A program made the position numbers and the translations under genes. This document shows, in pieces, positions 23,313 through 31,181 of a DNA stretch of 36,774 nucleotides (position 1 is its first letter; every line of letters begins with the position of its first letter). Origin of the DNA: Candidatus Gastranaerophilales bacterium (GTDB lineage Bacteria; Cyanobacteriota; Vampirovibrionia; Gastranaerophilales; Gastranaerophilaceae); assembly GCA_900768915.1 (NCBI GenBank), contig CAAGEQ010000032.1, positions 1-36,774 on the forward strand, written 5' to 3'. Below the pieces are notes generated by a model, which had not been told where the DNA came from, made no database searches, and saw only the letters and a list, made by a program, of their open reading frames with translations.

Positions 23313-25613
23313 TTAATCAATATCAATTGGTTCTCTTAAAACATTTTCTATCGCTTCACGTGCTGTGAAAACTAATGTTTCAGGTACATTTTCTATTGTT
23401 GTAAGTTGTCTAAGTACGTCAACAACACGTTTGAAACATCGAACGACATCGCCTTCACCCATTTCAACTTGGTTAATAATTTCGTCCCATTCAGCACCAT
23501 TTGCCCACATTTCAATCAATGCACAATAGAATGAATTTATATACATGCAATCATCGACATTATTTTCGTTTTGTACACGTTCTAATTTTCTGCGAATGTC
23601 TTTAATTTTGTTCAATGTTTTACGAACTTTTTGAGATAAAGGCAATTGTGAATACATATCAGCACGCATATCTTCTGTCGTGATTGCACAAATTACAGAT
23701 GCCAATTCTGCAGGAGTTAAGTTATCAAGCACACCTGAGAATATGATTTCTGCTAAAAATAGTTCGTTTTCTGAACGAATTTGTGAGGCTGTTTTACCTT
23801 TATCGGTTGGAAAATCATCTTGTAAATAGCCATAAATACTCAAAACATTTCTATGTGATAAGAATTTATTCCAGAATATATCACGTTGGTTATCTATTTC
23901 TTTTGCCAATTGTTCACCACGTTTTTGGTATCGTTCTAGCAAATCTAATGATTTCATGTGTTTTTTGTACAATTTGCATGTATCACAATTAAATGAATGC
24001 ATTTTGTTTAGTTGTTCTTTTACTGTTTGTTCAAAAGCAATTGCTTCCGGTGGTAATGGTCTATGTTTACCTTTTTCTTGTTTTCTAATAGTTTTTGCAA
24101 TTTGTCTATTTTGAACATATATATTTCTAACTTTGTTATATTCTTGCAAATCTTTGTTAGTTAATTTACACCAACATCTAAACTCGGACACTTCTTTGAT
24201 TTTTTCATTATTTAGTTCTTGTTGGGTTGTTAGACCTATTAGTCTAGAATTTGATGAGAAATAACCAAAACTTTTTAGGATAAGTTCTTTGGCTTCATCA
24301 AGCGTAAATCTTTGAAGTAGATTTAGCACCATTGAATAACTTGGTGCAAAACGACTTTCTAATGGGTTGGCATCACTTAAGACAAGGTCTGCTACTTCTT
24401 GTGGAGATTGGAATGGTGTTCCAACAATTGTTACGTATCCGACTTCGTCCATTCCTCGACGTCCTGCACGTCCTGACATTTGTAAAAATTCACTTGCTGT
24501 TAGCATTCTGTGACCGTCATCTGTTCTTTTACTTATAGAACTGATTACAGTTGAACGTGCTGGCATGTTGATACCTGCAGCAAGTGTTTCTGTGGCGAAT
24601 ACTACTTTGATTAATCCTTTTTGGAATAGTTTTTCTACTAAAACTTTCCAACTTGGTAATAATCCTGCGTGGTGTGATGCAACACCTTGCAATAGGAATT
24701 CAATATGTTTGTTCTTGTATAAATATGGGTTTTCTGCGATATATTCGTCAATTATACGTTTGATTTCTTCTTGTTCTTGTTTTGTTACAAGACATAATGA
24801 TGCACATTTTTCCATTTGTTCATCACATTTTTTACGTGAGAAAGTGAAATATATTGCAGGTAACATATCTTTTTCATAAAGATTTCTAACAACATCTTTT
24901 ACGTGACTTTTCTGTTGTGCCCTACCTCTTGGACCACGTCGGAATTCTTTTTTCTCTGGTCTAATTTTTTTGTTTAGAAGTCCACCAGGTGATAACAATG
25001 GGAGAATTGTATTAGGCTGAGAACTATCGAAATAATAGTATCTTAGTGGTACTGGACGGAAATTTGTATTAATAAGTTTGGTCTTTGAATGTACAGTATT
25101 TATCCACTCTGTGAGTTTGTCAGCATTTGCAACTGTTGCTGACAATGCAATGATTTGAACATCTGTTGGACAATAGATTATACTTTCTTCCCAAACTGTT
25201 CCTCGTTGTTCATCATTCATATAGTGAACTTCATCAAGCACTACGTAACGAACTTTTTGCATATTATCGCTAATTGAACCAAAATTTGTGCAGTATAACA
25301 TATTCCTAAAAACTTCGGTTGTCATAACAACAATTTGAGCATTACGATTGAAAGATGAGTCACCAGTTAATAATCCAACTTTATCTGCTCCATATTTTTG
25401 AGAAAAATCGTTAAACTTTTGGTTTGATAGTGCTTTTAGTGGAGTTGTGTAAAAAATTCTTTCATCATTTTTTAACGCACATTGTATAGCAAATTCTGCT
25501 ATAACTGTTTTACCTGCTCCTGTTGGGGCACATACTACAACACTCTCTTTGTTTTCAATACATTTACATGCTTCTTTTTGAAAATCATCTAATTCAAATG
25601 GAAATCCAAACAT
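23313..25613 (-). CDS. Ski2-like DEVH-box RNA helicase
   Basis: Superfamily 2 helicase of the Ski2/Mtr4 group, 766 residues. Motifs in order: APTGAGKT (29-36), TTPLKALSNQ, TGDSS, DEVH (127-130), SAT (158-160), TFSRKKCDEQ, FATETLAAGINMPAR and QMSGRAGRRG. The C-terminal part holds a helical region with a CDTC pair and a DSHCT-like end (about 600-766, ending in MGEGDVVRCFKRVVDVLRQL). In bacteria this type is mainly known from cyanobacteria and actinobacteria, and the eukaryotic relatives feed RNA to the exosome. The role here, RNA decay or ribosome maturation, is inference. TAGGA lies before the ATG. Single gene. Confidence 0.9.
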   Translation of the reverse strand: MFGFPFELDDFQKEACKCIENKESVVVCAPTGAGKTVIAEFAIQCALKNDERIFYTTPLKALSNQKFNDFSQKYGADKVGLLTGDSSFNRNAQIVVMTTEVFRNMLYCTNFGSISDNMQKVRYVVLDEVHYMNDEQRGTVWEESIIYCPTDVQIIALSATVANADKLTEWINTVHSKTKLINTNFRPVPLRYYYFDSSQPNTILPLLSPGGLLNKKIRPEKKEFRRGPRGRAQQKSHVKDVVRNLYEKDMLPAIYFTFSRKKCDEQMEKCASLCLVTKQEQEEIKRIIDEYIAENPYLYKNKHIEFLLQGVASHHAGLLPSWKVLVEKLFQKGLIKVVFATETLAAGINMPARSTVISSISKRTDDGHRMLTASEFLQMSGRAGRRGMDEVGYVTIVGTPFQSPQEVADLVLSDANPLESRFAPSYSMVLNLLQRFTLDEAKELILKSFGYFSSNSRLIGLTTQQELNNEKIKEVSEFRCWCKLTNKDLQEYNKVRNIYVQNRQIAKTIRKQEKGKHRPLPPEAIAFEQTVKEQLNKMHSFNCDTCKLYKKHMKSLDLLERYQKRGEQLAKEIDNQRDIFWNKFLSHRNVLSIYGYLQDDFPTDKGKTASQIRSENELFLAEIIFSGVLDNLTPAELASVICAITTEDMRADMYSQLPLSQKVRKTLNKIKDIRRKLERVQNENNVDDCMYINSFYCALIEMWANGAEWDEIINQVEMGEGDVVRCFKRVVDVLRQLTTIENVPETLVFTAREAIENVLREPIDID

Positions 25614-25712
25614 TTATCTTCCTAGCTATCGGGCATCTATACTTATTATTACATATTTTTTACAATCTATCAATATGATAAAAGATATTTGAATGTAAAA
25701 GTGCTATTATTA

Positions 25713-25741
25713 TTGACAAGGAACGAATAATTTAATATTAT
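25713..25741 (+). promoter_or_regulatory. Promoter predicting a leaderless mRNA (first paralogue)
   Basis: TTGACA (25713-25718), 17-bp gap, TATTAT (25736-25741), then exactly seven bases to the ATG at 25749. Transcription would begin at or one base before the start codon. No Shine-Dalgarno is present. Confidence 0.7.
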
Positions 25742-25748
25742 ATAGTGT

Positions 25749-26201
25749 ATGAATTTGAGAAAGTTTTTTAATAAATTTTTGTTTCTTTTTTGCGATAATC
25801 TAAAATATTTATTTATATTATTAGGTGATGCTATTTTTTTAATAATTTATTGTAATCTGTTTATTACTTCATGGATTTCATTCGGTAGTTTTGGTATAGC
25901 GATGCCTGAATTATCCAAGGCAATAGAGGCATTGTTGATAATGTTACCTTATGTTGTTACTCATATTTACTTATCGAATTATGTATTGAAAAAATCTAAA
26001 TTTTTAAAAACGTTGATTTATCCAAGTGTAATTTTAATATCGTATATAACAATTTATTTATTGGTTATTTTATATGAGTTTGAATGGTTTTGTGTTGCAT
26101 TGTCATTAACTTTAAATTTTCTATTTATTGTATTGTTTATATTTATGATTGTAGGTTTGAAATCTGATATAAAAGTATTTCAAAATACTGATATAAAATA
26201 G
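25749..26201 (+). CDS. Small four-helix membrane protein, paralogue A
   Basis: Unknown family. This 150-residue protein is very hydrophobic, with about four membrane segments (near 20-38, 63-82, 91-110 and 117-138). It is clearly related to the protein at 26926-27474: both begin MN(L/I)-K/Q-FFNKFLFL, share KKS(K/N)FLKT(L/F)IYP before the third segment, and share SDIK-x-F-x-N after the last. It has a consensus promoter but no ribosome site, so it is likely translated from a leaderless message. Its 3' end overlaps the end of the lipase gene on the other strand by 59 bp. Confidence 0.75.
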   Translation: MNLRKFFNKFLFLFCDNLKYLFILLGDAIFLIIYCNLFITSWISFGSFGIAMPELSKAIEALLIMLPYVVTHIYLSNYVLKKSKFLKTLIYPSVILISYITIYLLVILYEFEWFCVALSLTLNFLFIVLFIFMIVGLKSDIKVFQNTDIK

Positions 26202-26736
26202 AACCTGTAATTTTTATATATACAGATTCTATTGTGAAATGTTTTGTTAAAAAATCATTTGGATTATTATAATTTATGACTTTATTTGCTGGTGTTTTAT
26301 ATCCATATTGATTGATGTAATTTTTCATACTTTTTGTTATTCCAACTGGACAAAAGCATACTGCTTCATTTACGTTACGTATAATTGCAACATATTGTGC
26401 AAGACTACCACCTAGAGAATGTCCTGTAACATCAATTTTTGTATTTGGGTATGATGTTTTTACGATGTCATATAATTTTAGGGCATCTGTTACTTGTTCA
26501 GGTATTTTTTTGAGAGCAGCCATGTTAACATCATTCATACGGTCATGGACGTCTTTAATATCGGTTCCTTTATATACTATAACAATATGATTTTCATCTT
26601 TTATTGCATAACCAGCAAAGCCAGTTTTAAAATTTTCACGTTTTAATATTATTGGTAATTTTGTTGGTGTGTATTTGTATGCATATTTTGCATAAATTTT
26701 GTAACGTTCGTGTCTTTTAATTTCTGGGTTATTCAT
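26143..26736 (-). CDS. Class-3-type lipase (alpha/beta hydrolase), intracellular form
   Basis: Predicted esterase or phospholipase of 197 residues. The nucleophile elbow GHSLGG gives S107. VYKGTD (54-59) matches the oxyanion-loop motif seen as FRGT in class 3 lipases. D161 and H166 (NPNDFLTKH) are the best candidates for the rest of the triad, though their spacing is tight and the C-terminus short, so activity is not assured. There is no signal peptide or lipobox. A strong ribosome site AAAGGAG lies eight bases before the ATG. It sits between two paralogous membrane-protein genes on the other strand and overlaps the tail of the first. A toxin-immunity relation is possible but unproven. Confidence 0.85.
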   Translation of the reverse strand: MNNPEIKRHERYKIYAKYAYKYTPTKLPIILKRENFKTGFAGYAIKDENHIVIVYKGTDIKDVHDRMNDVNMAALKKIPEQVTDALKLYDIVKTSYPNTKIDVTGHSLGGSLAQYVAIIRNVNEAVCFCPVGITKSMKNYINQYGYKTPANKVINYNNPNDFLTKHFTIESVYIKITGSILYQYFEILLYQISNLQS

Positions 26737-26889
26737 ATAAAACTCCTTTAGGATAATTGTTGTATTAAACGAAAAATGGGGTTTAAAAATAAAAATGCAT
26801 ATTTTATTTTTAATTGTTATAGAATTCTATATTATTAAGTTTAGAGATTTATTTGGTATTTGTCTTAAAATATTAAGTTATTGTTACAA

Positions 26890-26918
26890 TTGACAGTATG
26901 AATAAAAAAATATATATT
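26890..26918 (+). promoter_or_regulatory. Promoter predicting a leaderless mRNA (second paralogue)
   Basis: TTGACA (26890-26895), 17-bp gap, TATATT (26913-26918), then exactly seven bases to the ATG at 26926. The geometry is the same as that of paralogue A. No Shine-Dalgarno is present. Confidence 0.7.
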
Positions 26919-26925
26919 TAGATGT

Positions 26926-27474
26926 ATGAATATAAAACAATTTTTTAATAAATTTTTATTTCTTTTGGAACATAATATTAAGTGGTTATTGTTACAAGTA
27001 GTTTTTATTTTATTCTATATTGTTTATTATAAATTTGTAGATACAACTTTTCTTGCTAGGTATAATTATAATGAAAATAGTACAACATCATTTCATTATA
27101 TGTTTATAGTGTATTTGTTATATTGGCCTTGTATAATTATACATCTTTGTTTATTGATGTATATTTTTAAAAAATCTAATTTTTTAAAGACATTTATTTA
27201 TCCACTAAGTATGGCAATATTATTTGTTTTAATCTATAACTTATTGATAGTTAGTCATTTTGTTGTTGGAATGGTTACACTTTATTATACATATATTCCT
27301 GCTACAGTAATAGTATGTCTTTCTTTATTATTTGGTTTGTATTCTGATATTAAAACATTTAGAAATATTGAAATAGAATCAAATTATAATTTTATCTGTA
27401 GTATTAAACAGAAATTTAAAAATCAAATTCATTCGGTGCAAAAGAGTTTCATCAATTTTTTACGAAAATTTTGA
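26926..27474 (+). CDS. Small four-helix membrane protein, paralogue B
   Basis: This 182-residue membrane protein is a diverged relative of the one at 25749-26201, sharing the FFNKFLFL start, the KKSNFLKTFIYP motif and the YSDIKTFRN motif after the fourth segment. It carries a longer polar loop after the first segment (NYNENSTTSFHY) and an extra basic C-terminal tail (KQKFKNQIHSVQKSF) that should lie in the cytoplasm. Its promoter predicts a leaderless mRNA. The stop is eight bases from the stop of the convergent uvrA gene, with no terminator between. Function unknown. Confidence 0.72.
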   Translation: MNIKQFFNKFLFLLEHNIKWLLLQVVFILFYIVYYKFVDTTFLARYNYNENSTTSFHYMFIVYLLYWPCIIIHLCLLMYIFKKSNFLKTFIYPLSMAILFVLIYNLLIVSHFVVGMVTLYYTYIPATVIVCLSLLFGLYSDIKTFRNIEIESNYNFICSIKQKFKNQIHSVQKSFINFLRKF

Positions 27475-27482
27475 TATAATAT

Positions 27483-30314
27483 TTATTTTTTTAAAATATG
27501 TTTTAAGTATTGACCAGTATATGAGTTTTTAACTTTTGCAATATCAGATGGTGTACCTTGTGCAACGATTTGTCCCCCAGCATTACCGCCATCTGGTCCT
27601 AAATCAATAATATTATCTGCAATTTTGATTAAGTCCATATTATGTTCAATAATCAATATAGTATTACCCGTATCTGCCAGTCTATGTAATATTTTGATTA
27701 GTTTATCTAAATCTGACCAATGTAAACCAACAGATGGTTCATCAAGCAAGTATAAAGTTTTGCCTGTTGCTCGTTTGTTTAGTTCAGATGCTAATTTTAT
27801 ACGTTGTGCTTCTCCACCTGATAATGTTGTTGCACTTTGACCTAGTTTAATATAATCTAGTCCGACATCATTCAATGTTTGTAATTTGTTTTTGATTTGA
27901 GGAATGCTATCGAAAAATTCCAATGCTTCTTTTACACTCATTTCCAAAACATCATATATAGTTTTACCTTTATATTTAACTTCTAAAGTTTCGCTATTAT
28001 ATCGTTTTCCACCACAAACATCACATTTTACATAAACATCTGATAAGAAGTTCATTTCAATTTTTAATAGTCCATCACCTTTGCATGCTTCGCAACGTCC
28101 GCCTTTTACATTGAAACTGAATCTGCCTGCTTTGTAGCCTCTCATTTTTGCTTCATTTGTTTTAGCAAACAATTCTCTAATTGGTGTGAATACATCTGTA
28201 TAAGTCGCAGGGTTTGAACGAGGTGTTCTACCAATTGGCGATTGGTCAACATCAATTACTTTATCTATATGTTCAAAACCAGTTATTTCATCAACACCTT
28301 GTGGTTTAGGTTTGTTTCCACGTAGTTTGTGTATTGCGTATTGATAGATAATGTCATTCATTAAAGTTGATTTTCCAGAACCAGAAACACCTGTCAAAAC
28401 GGTTATTTTACCTAGTGGTATATCAATATCAAGATTTTTTAAATTGTTTTTGTGAGCATTTTTTACATGTAAAAATTCACCATTACCTTCACGTAATTTG
28501 TCAGGGATTGGAATAAATCTTTCACCTGATAAATATTTTCCAGTTAAAGAGTCTTTAGTATTAATTATGTCGTCAATATTGCCTTTTGCGACTATTCTTC
28601 CACCATTAATACCTGCTTTTGGACCAATATCAACGATATAATCTGCATTACGCATTGTATCTTCATCGTGTTCCACTACAATAAGTGTATTGCCTAAATT
28701 TCTTAAATGTAAAAGTGTTTTTATTAATCTGTCATTATCTTTTTGGTGCAAACCAATTGATGGTTCATCAAGTACGTACAAAACTCCTGATAATCCACTA
28801 CCAATTTGTGTTGCTAGTCTAATTCTTTGTGCTTCACCGCCTGATAAAGTTCCAGCCATACGTGCTAAATTTAAATAACTTAAACCGACATCTATCAAGA
28901 ATTTTAATCTTGAACGGATTTCATCTAAAACTTGTTTAACAATCTTTAATTGAAAGTCGTTTAATTCAAGGTATAAGTTTGATACAAATTTATAGGCTTC
29001 ATCAATTGGCATTGTACAAAGTTCATGAATATTTACTCCACAAATTCTTACTGCCAATGGGAAAGGTTTTAATCTTCCTCCACCACAGGCTTTGCATGGT
29101 GTTGTAATCATGTATTTTTGAATTTCTTCTCGCCAATATTCACCCTCTGTTTCATTATAATGCTTCATTAAAAATGGTATTACGCCATCATAAGGTCGTA
29201 ATTTTGAAACATATCTTTTTGTGCCGAAACGTTTAACTCTTATAGGTAAAGTTTCACGTCCGGAACCGTATAAAATAATTTCTTGTTGTTCTGGTGTTAA
29301 ATTACAAAATGGAGTATTCATACTGAATCCATAATAATCAGCAACACTTGAAAGTAGGTCAAAATAATAACTATTAGAAGTCTTGGCCCAAGGGAATATT
29401 GCACCATTTGCTAAAGATTTTGTTTTGTCTGGTACGACTAAATCTGGATCAATTTGAAAATCTACGCCTAAACCAGAACATCTTTCACAAGCACCATAAG
29501 GGTTGTTAAAACTAAATATTCTTGGTGCTAATTCTTCAAAACTTATACCACAATTTTCACAAGCCAATTTTTCGCTGTACATAATTTCTTCACCACCAAT
29601 AACATCTACTATTACGATGCCATCGGCTTTTAGGAGTGCTATTTGTACACTGTCGGCTATACGTGATTGTGCAGTATCTTTTATAACAATTCTATCTACT
29701 ACAACTTGAATGTCGTGTTTTTTTGTTTTTGCAAGTTTAATGTCGTCCTCATCAAGGTTATAAATTTCATTATCTGCTTTAACTCTAACGAAGCCGTCTT
29801 GACGTAATTCATTAAATAAAGATTCAAATTCGCCTTTTTTCCCTTTTACAACAGGTGCTAAAATTTGAATTTTTGTACCTGTTGGGAGTTTCATTATTGA
29901 AGTAACGATTTCATCTATTGTTTGTGGTTTAATTTCTGCTCCACATTTTGGACAATATGGAGTACCTGCTCTTGCGTATAAAAGTCTTAGGTAGTCATAA
30001 ATTTCCGTAACTGTTCCGACTGTTGAACGAGGGTTGTTGCTAGTGGATTTTTGGTCAATAGATATTGCTGGAGTAAGTCCATCTATCGAGTCAACATTAG
30101 GTTTATCAATTTGACCTAAAAATTGTCTTGCATAAGTTGAAAGACTTTCTACGTATCTTCTTTGACCTTCTGCAAAAATCGTATCGAATGCTAGAGAACT
30201 TTTACCAGAACCTGATACTCCAGTAAAAACAATTAGTTCGTTTTTTGGAAGTTCTAAAGATACATTTTGTAAATTATGTTGTCTTGCTCCTCTAATAACT
30301 ATTTTATCGTTCAT
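27483..30314 (-). CDS. uvrA: Excinuclease ABC subunit A
   Basis: Damage sensor of nucleotide excision repair; loads UvrB at bulky lesions. The 943-residue protein is full length, with two ABC modules: Walker A GVSGSGKSSL and GVSGSGKSTL, signatures LSGGEAQRIRLA and LSGGEAQRIKLA, Walker B VLYVLDEPSIGLH and LYLLDEPSVGLHW. Zinc sites are visible: CPKCG, CENCG...CERCSG, and CEACKG...CDVCGG. The frame opens at a TTG (30326), but the ATG at 30314 behind GGTAGG gives the usual MNDKIVIRGARQHNLQ start. uvrB and uvrC are not in the window. No terminator is seen at the 3' end, where paralogue B converges. Confidence 0.98.
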   Translation of the reverse strand: MNDKIVIRGARQHNLQNVSLELPKNELIVFTGVSGSGKSSLAFDTIFAEGQRRYVESLSTYARQFLGQIDKPNVDSIDGLTPAISIDQKSTSNNPRSTVGTVTEIYDYLRLLYARAGTPYCPKCGAEIKPQTIDEIVTSIMKLPTGTKIQILAPVVKGKKGEFESLFNELRQDGFVRVKADNEIYNLDEDDIKLAKTKKHDIQVVVDRIVIKDTAQSRIADSVQIALLKADGIVIVDVIGGEEIMYSEKLACENCGISFEELAPRIFSFNNPYGACERCSGLGVDFQIDPDLVVPDKTKSLANGAIFPWAKTSNSYYFDLLSSVADYYGFSMNTPFCNLTPEQQEIILYGSGRETLPIRVKRFGTKRYVSKLRPYDGVIPFLMKHYNETEGEYWREEIQKYMITTPCKACGGGRLKPFPLAVRICGVNIHELCTMPIDEAYKFVSNLYLELNDFQLKIVKQVLDEIRSRLKFLIDVGLSYLNLARMAGTLSGGEAQRIRLATQIGSGLSGVLYVLDEPSIGLHQKDNDRLIKTLLHLRNLGNTLIVVEHDEDTMRNADYIVDIGPKAGINGGRIVAKGNIDDIINTKDSLTGKYLSGERFIPIPDKLREGNGEFLHVKNAHKNNLKNLDIDIPLGKITVLTGVSGSGKSTLMNDIIYQYAIHKLRGNKPKPQGVDEITGFEHIDKVIDVDQSPIGRTPRSNPATYTDVFTPIRELFAKTNEAKMRGYKAGRFSFNVKGGRCEACKGDGLLKIEMNFLSDVYVKCDVCGGKRYNSETLEVKYKGKTIYDVLEMSVKEALEFFDSIPQIKNKLQTLNDVGLDYIKLGQSATTLSGGEAQRIKLASELNKRATGKTLYLLDEPSVGLHWSDLDKLIKILHRLADTGNTILIIEHNMDLIKIADNIIDLGPDGGNAGGQIVAQGTPSDIAKVKNSYTGQYLKHILKK

Positions 30315-30381
30315 AATCCTACCCAAATTTTAACAATAATATTTTACATCAATTATATTTTTAGAACAATTTTTAGTTATT

Positions 30382-30416
30382 AAAAATAAAAAGACCTTTC
30401 ACGGGGTGTGAAAGGT
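30382..30416 (-). terminator. Rho-independent terminator of the Gly/Phe-rich gene
   Basis: ACCTTTCAC (30394-30402) pairs with GTGAAAGGT (30408-30416). On the minus strand the stem is followed by CTTTTTATTTTT. It would end the transcript of the gene at 30651-30974 after a long 3' region of about 235 bases. Confidence 0.8.
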
Positions 30417-30476
30417 TTTAAGAATTTTATTTTCAGGGGGGGAGAAAATAATATAAATTGTTTAAAATTTTTGTTT

Positions 30477-30589
30477 AATCTCTAAAGAAAAATCAGAACC
30501 CGTTAGGCGAAGTTTTCAAACTTGATAACTTTGGGGAGTTGTTATTTTTAACACCCTTCGGGTTATCTGAAAATTAATTATTCGAGATT
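30477..30589. ncRNA. Candidate structured non-coding RNA
   Basis: Nested pairings close a multi-branched fold: AATCTC (30477-30482) with GAGATT (30584-30589); TCAGAACCCG (30493-30502) with CGGGTT-AT-CTGA (30559-30570, two-base bulge). Inside are AAGTTT/AAACTT (30510-30523) and ATAACT/AGTTGTTAT (30525-30545) hairpins. The whole lies in the 336-bp non-coding gap between uvrA and the Gly/Phe-rich gene. The strand is unknown: on minus it would be a 3' UTR element, on plus an independent RNA. No known RNA family is recognised. Confidence 0.4.
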
Positions 30590-30599
30590 TTAATGTACA

Positions 30600-30631
30600 C
30601 TAAACAATCTGAGGGGGGAATGATTGTTTAG
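30600..30631. repeat. Perfect hairpin with a homopolymer G/C loop
   Basis: CTAAACAATC (30600-30609) pairs with GATTGTTTAG (30622-30631); the loop carries six G (six C on minus). It lies 20 bases past the stop of the Gly/Phe-rich gene. A second run of seven G occurs at 30436-30442. Such runs are rare in this AT-rich DNA. Confidence 0.55.
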
Positions 30632-30650
30632 TAAAAATTTGTTTTAAGTT

Positions 30651-30974
30651 TTAGCAACAGCAGCACATGTGACAGCCGCCAAAACCACCAAATCCGAATC
30701 CACCGAATCCTAAGCCACCAAATCCAAACATTGGTGCAAATCCTGTGTATCCATTGCTATAACCACCCATAAATTGACCATTCCCTAGATAGCCGTATTT
30801 ATTAAGTGCGTAACCACCGTCTACCCAAGATGATAGACCGGTTGGCTGGTCTAAATCACAGTAGAATGTATCACCGTAATTTATAGTTGAATATGCTGGA
30901 AAACAACCGAAGTTACTTCTTGTAGCTAATGCCAACATTCCAAATCCGTATGCTAAGTTGTTTCCAAATGACAT
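30651..30974 (-). CDS. Gly/Phe-rich protein ending in a Cys cluster
   Basis: Unknown 107-residue protein. The first half is aromatic and Gly-rich (FGNNLAYGFGMLALATRSNF), then GYGYLGNGQF-like stretches, then a C-terminal run of FGG/LGFGGFGFGGFGG repeats (about 84-100) ending in HMCCCC. There is no signal peptide. Composition suggests a disordered, self-associating or structural protein with a metal-binding or lipid-modified tail. It is read as a single gene with its own terminator and has G-rich words (GGGG twice) upstream of the ATG, the nearer one serving as ribosome site at about 11 bases. That reach is long, so the start is less certain. Confidence 0.65.
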   Translation of the reverse strand: MSFGNNLAYGFGMLALATRSNFGCFPAYSTINYGDTFYCDLDQPTGLSSWVDGGYALNKYGYLGNGQFMGGYSNGYTGFAPMFGFGGLGFGGFGFGGFGGCHMCCCC

Positions 30975-31181
30975 AGTTTTTAATTCCCCAATTAATCCCC
31001 GTGTCTATATAAAGTTTTTTTGTTTTTGAAAATTGACTAAAATAAATGAAAATTTTTATATGATTTTATAATTTTGTCTGTAATTCAGTAATAATAAGAA
31101 ACTATATGTTTACATAACTTAATAATATCTCTGTTTTATTAAAGTTTTTGTTAATTTTGTCGTCATGTAATATGGTATGAA

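Noticed and set aside
30502..30508. GTTAGGC resembling an integron attC core site
   Set aside because: No matching inverse core at a proper distance and no integrase; the bases are explained by the local RNA-like fold.
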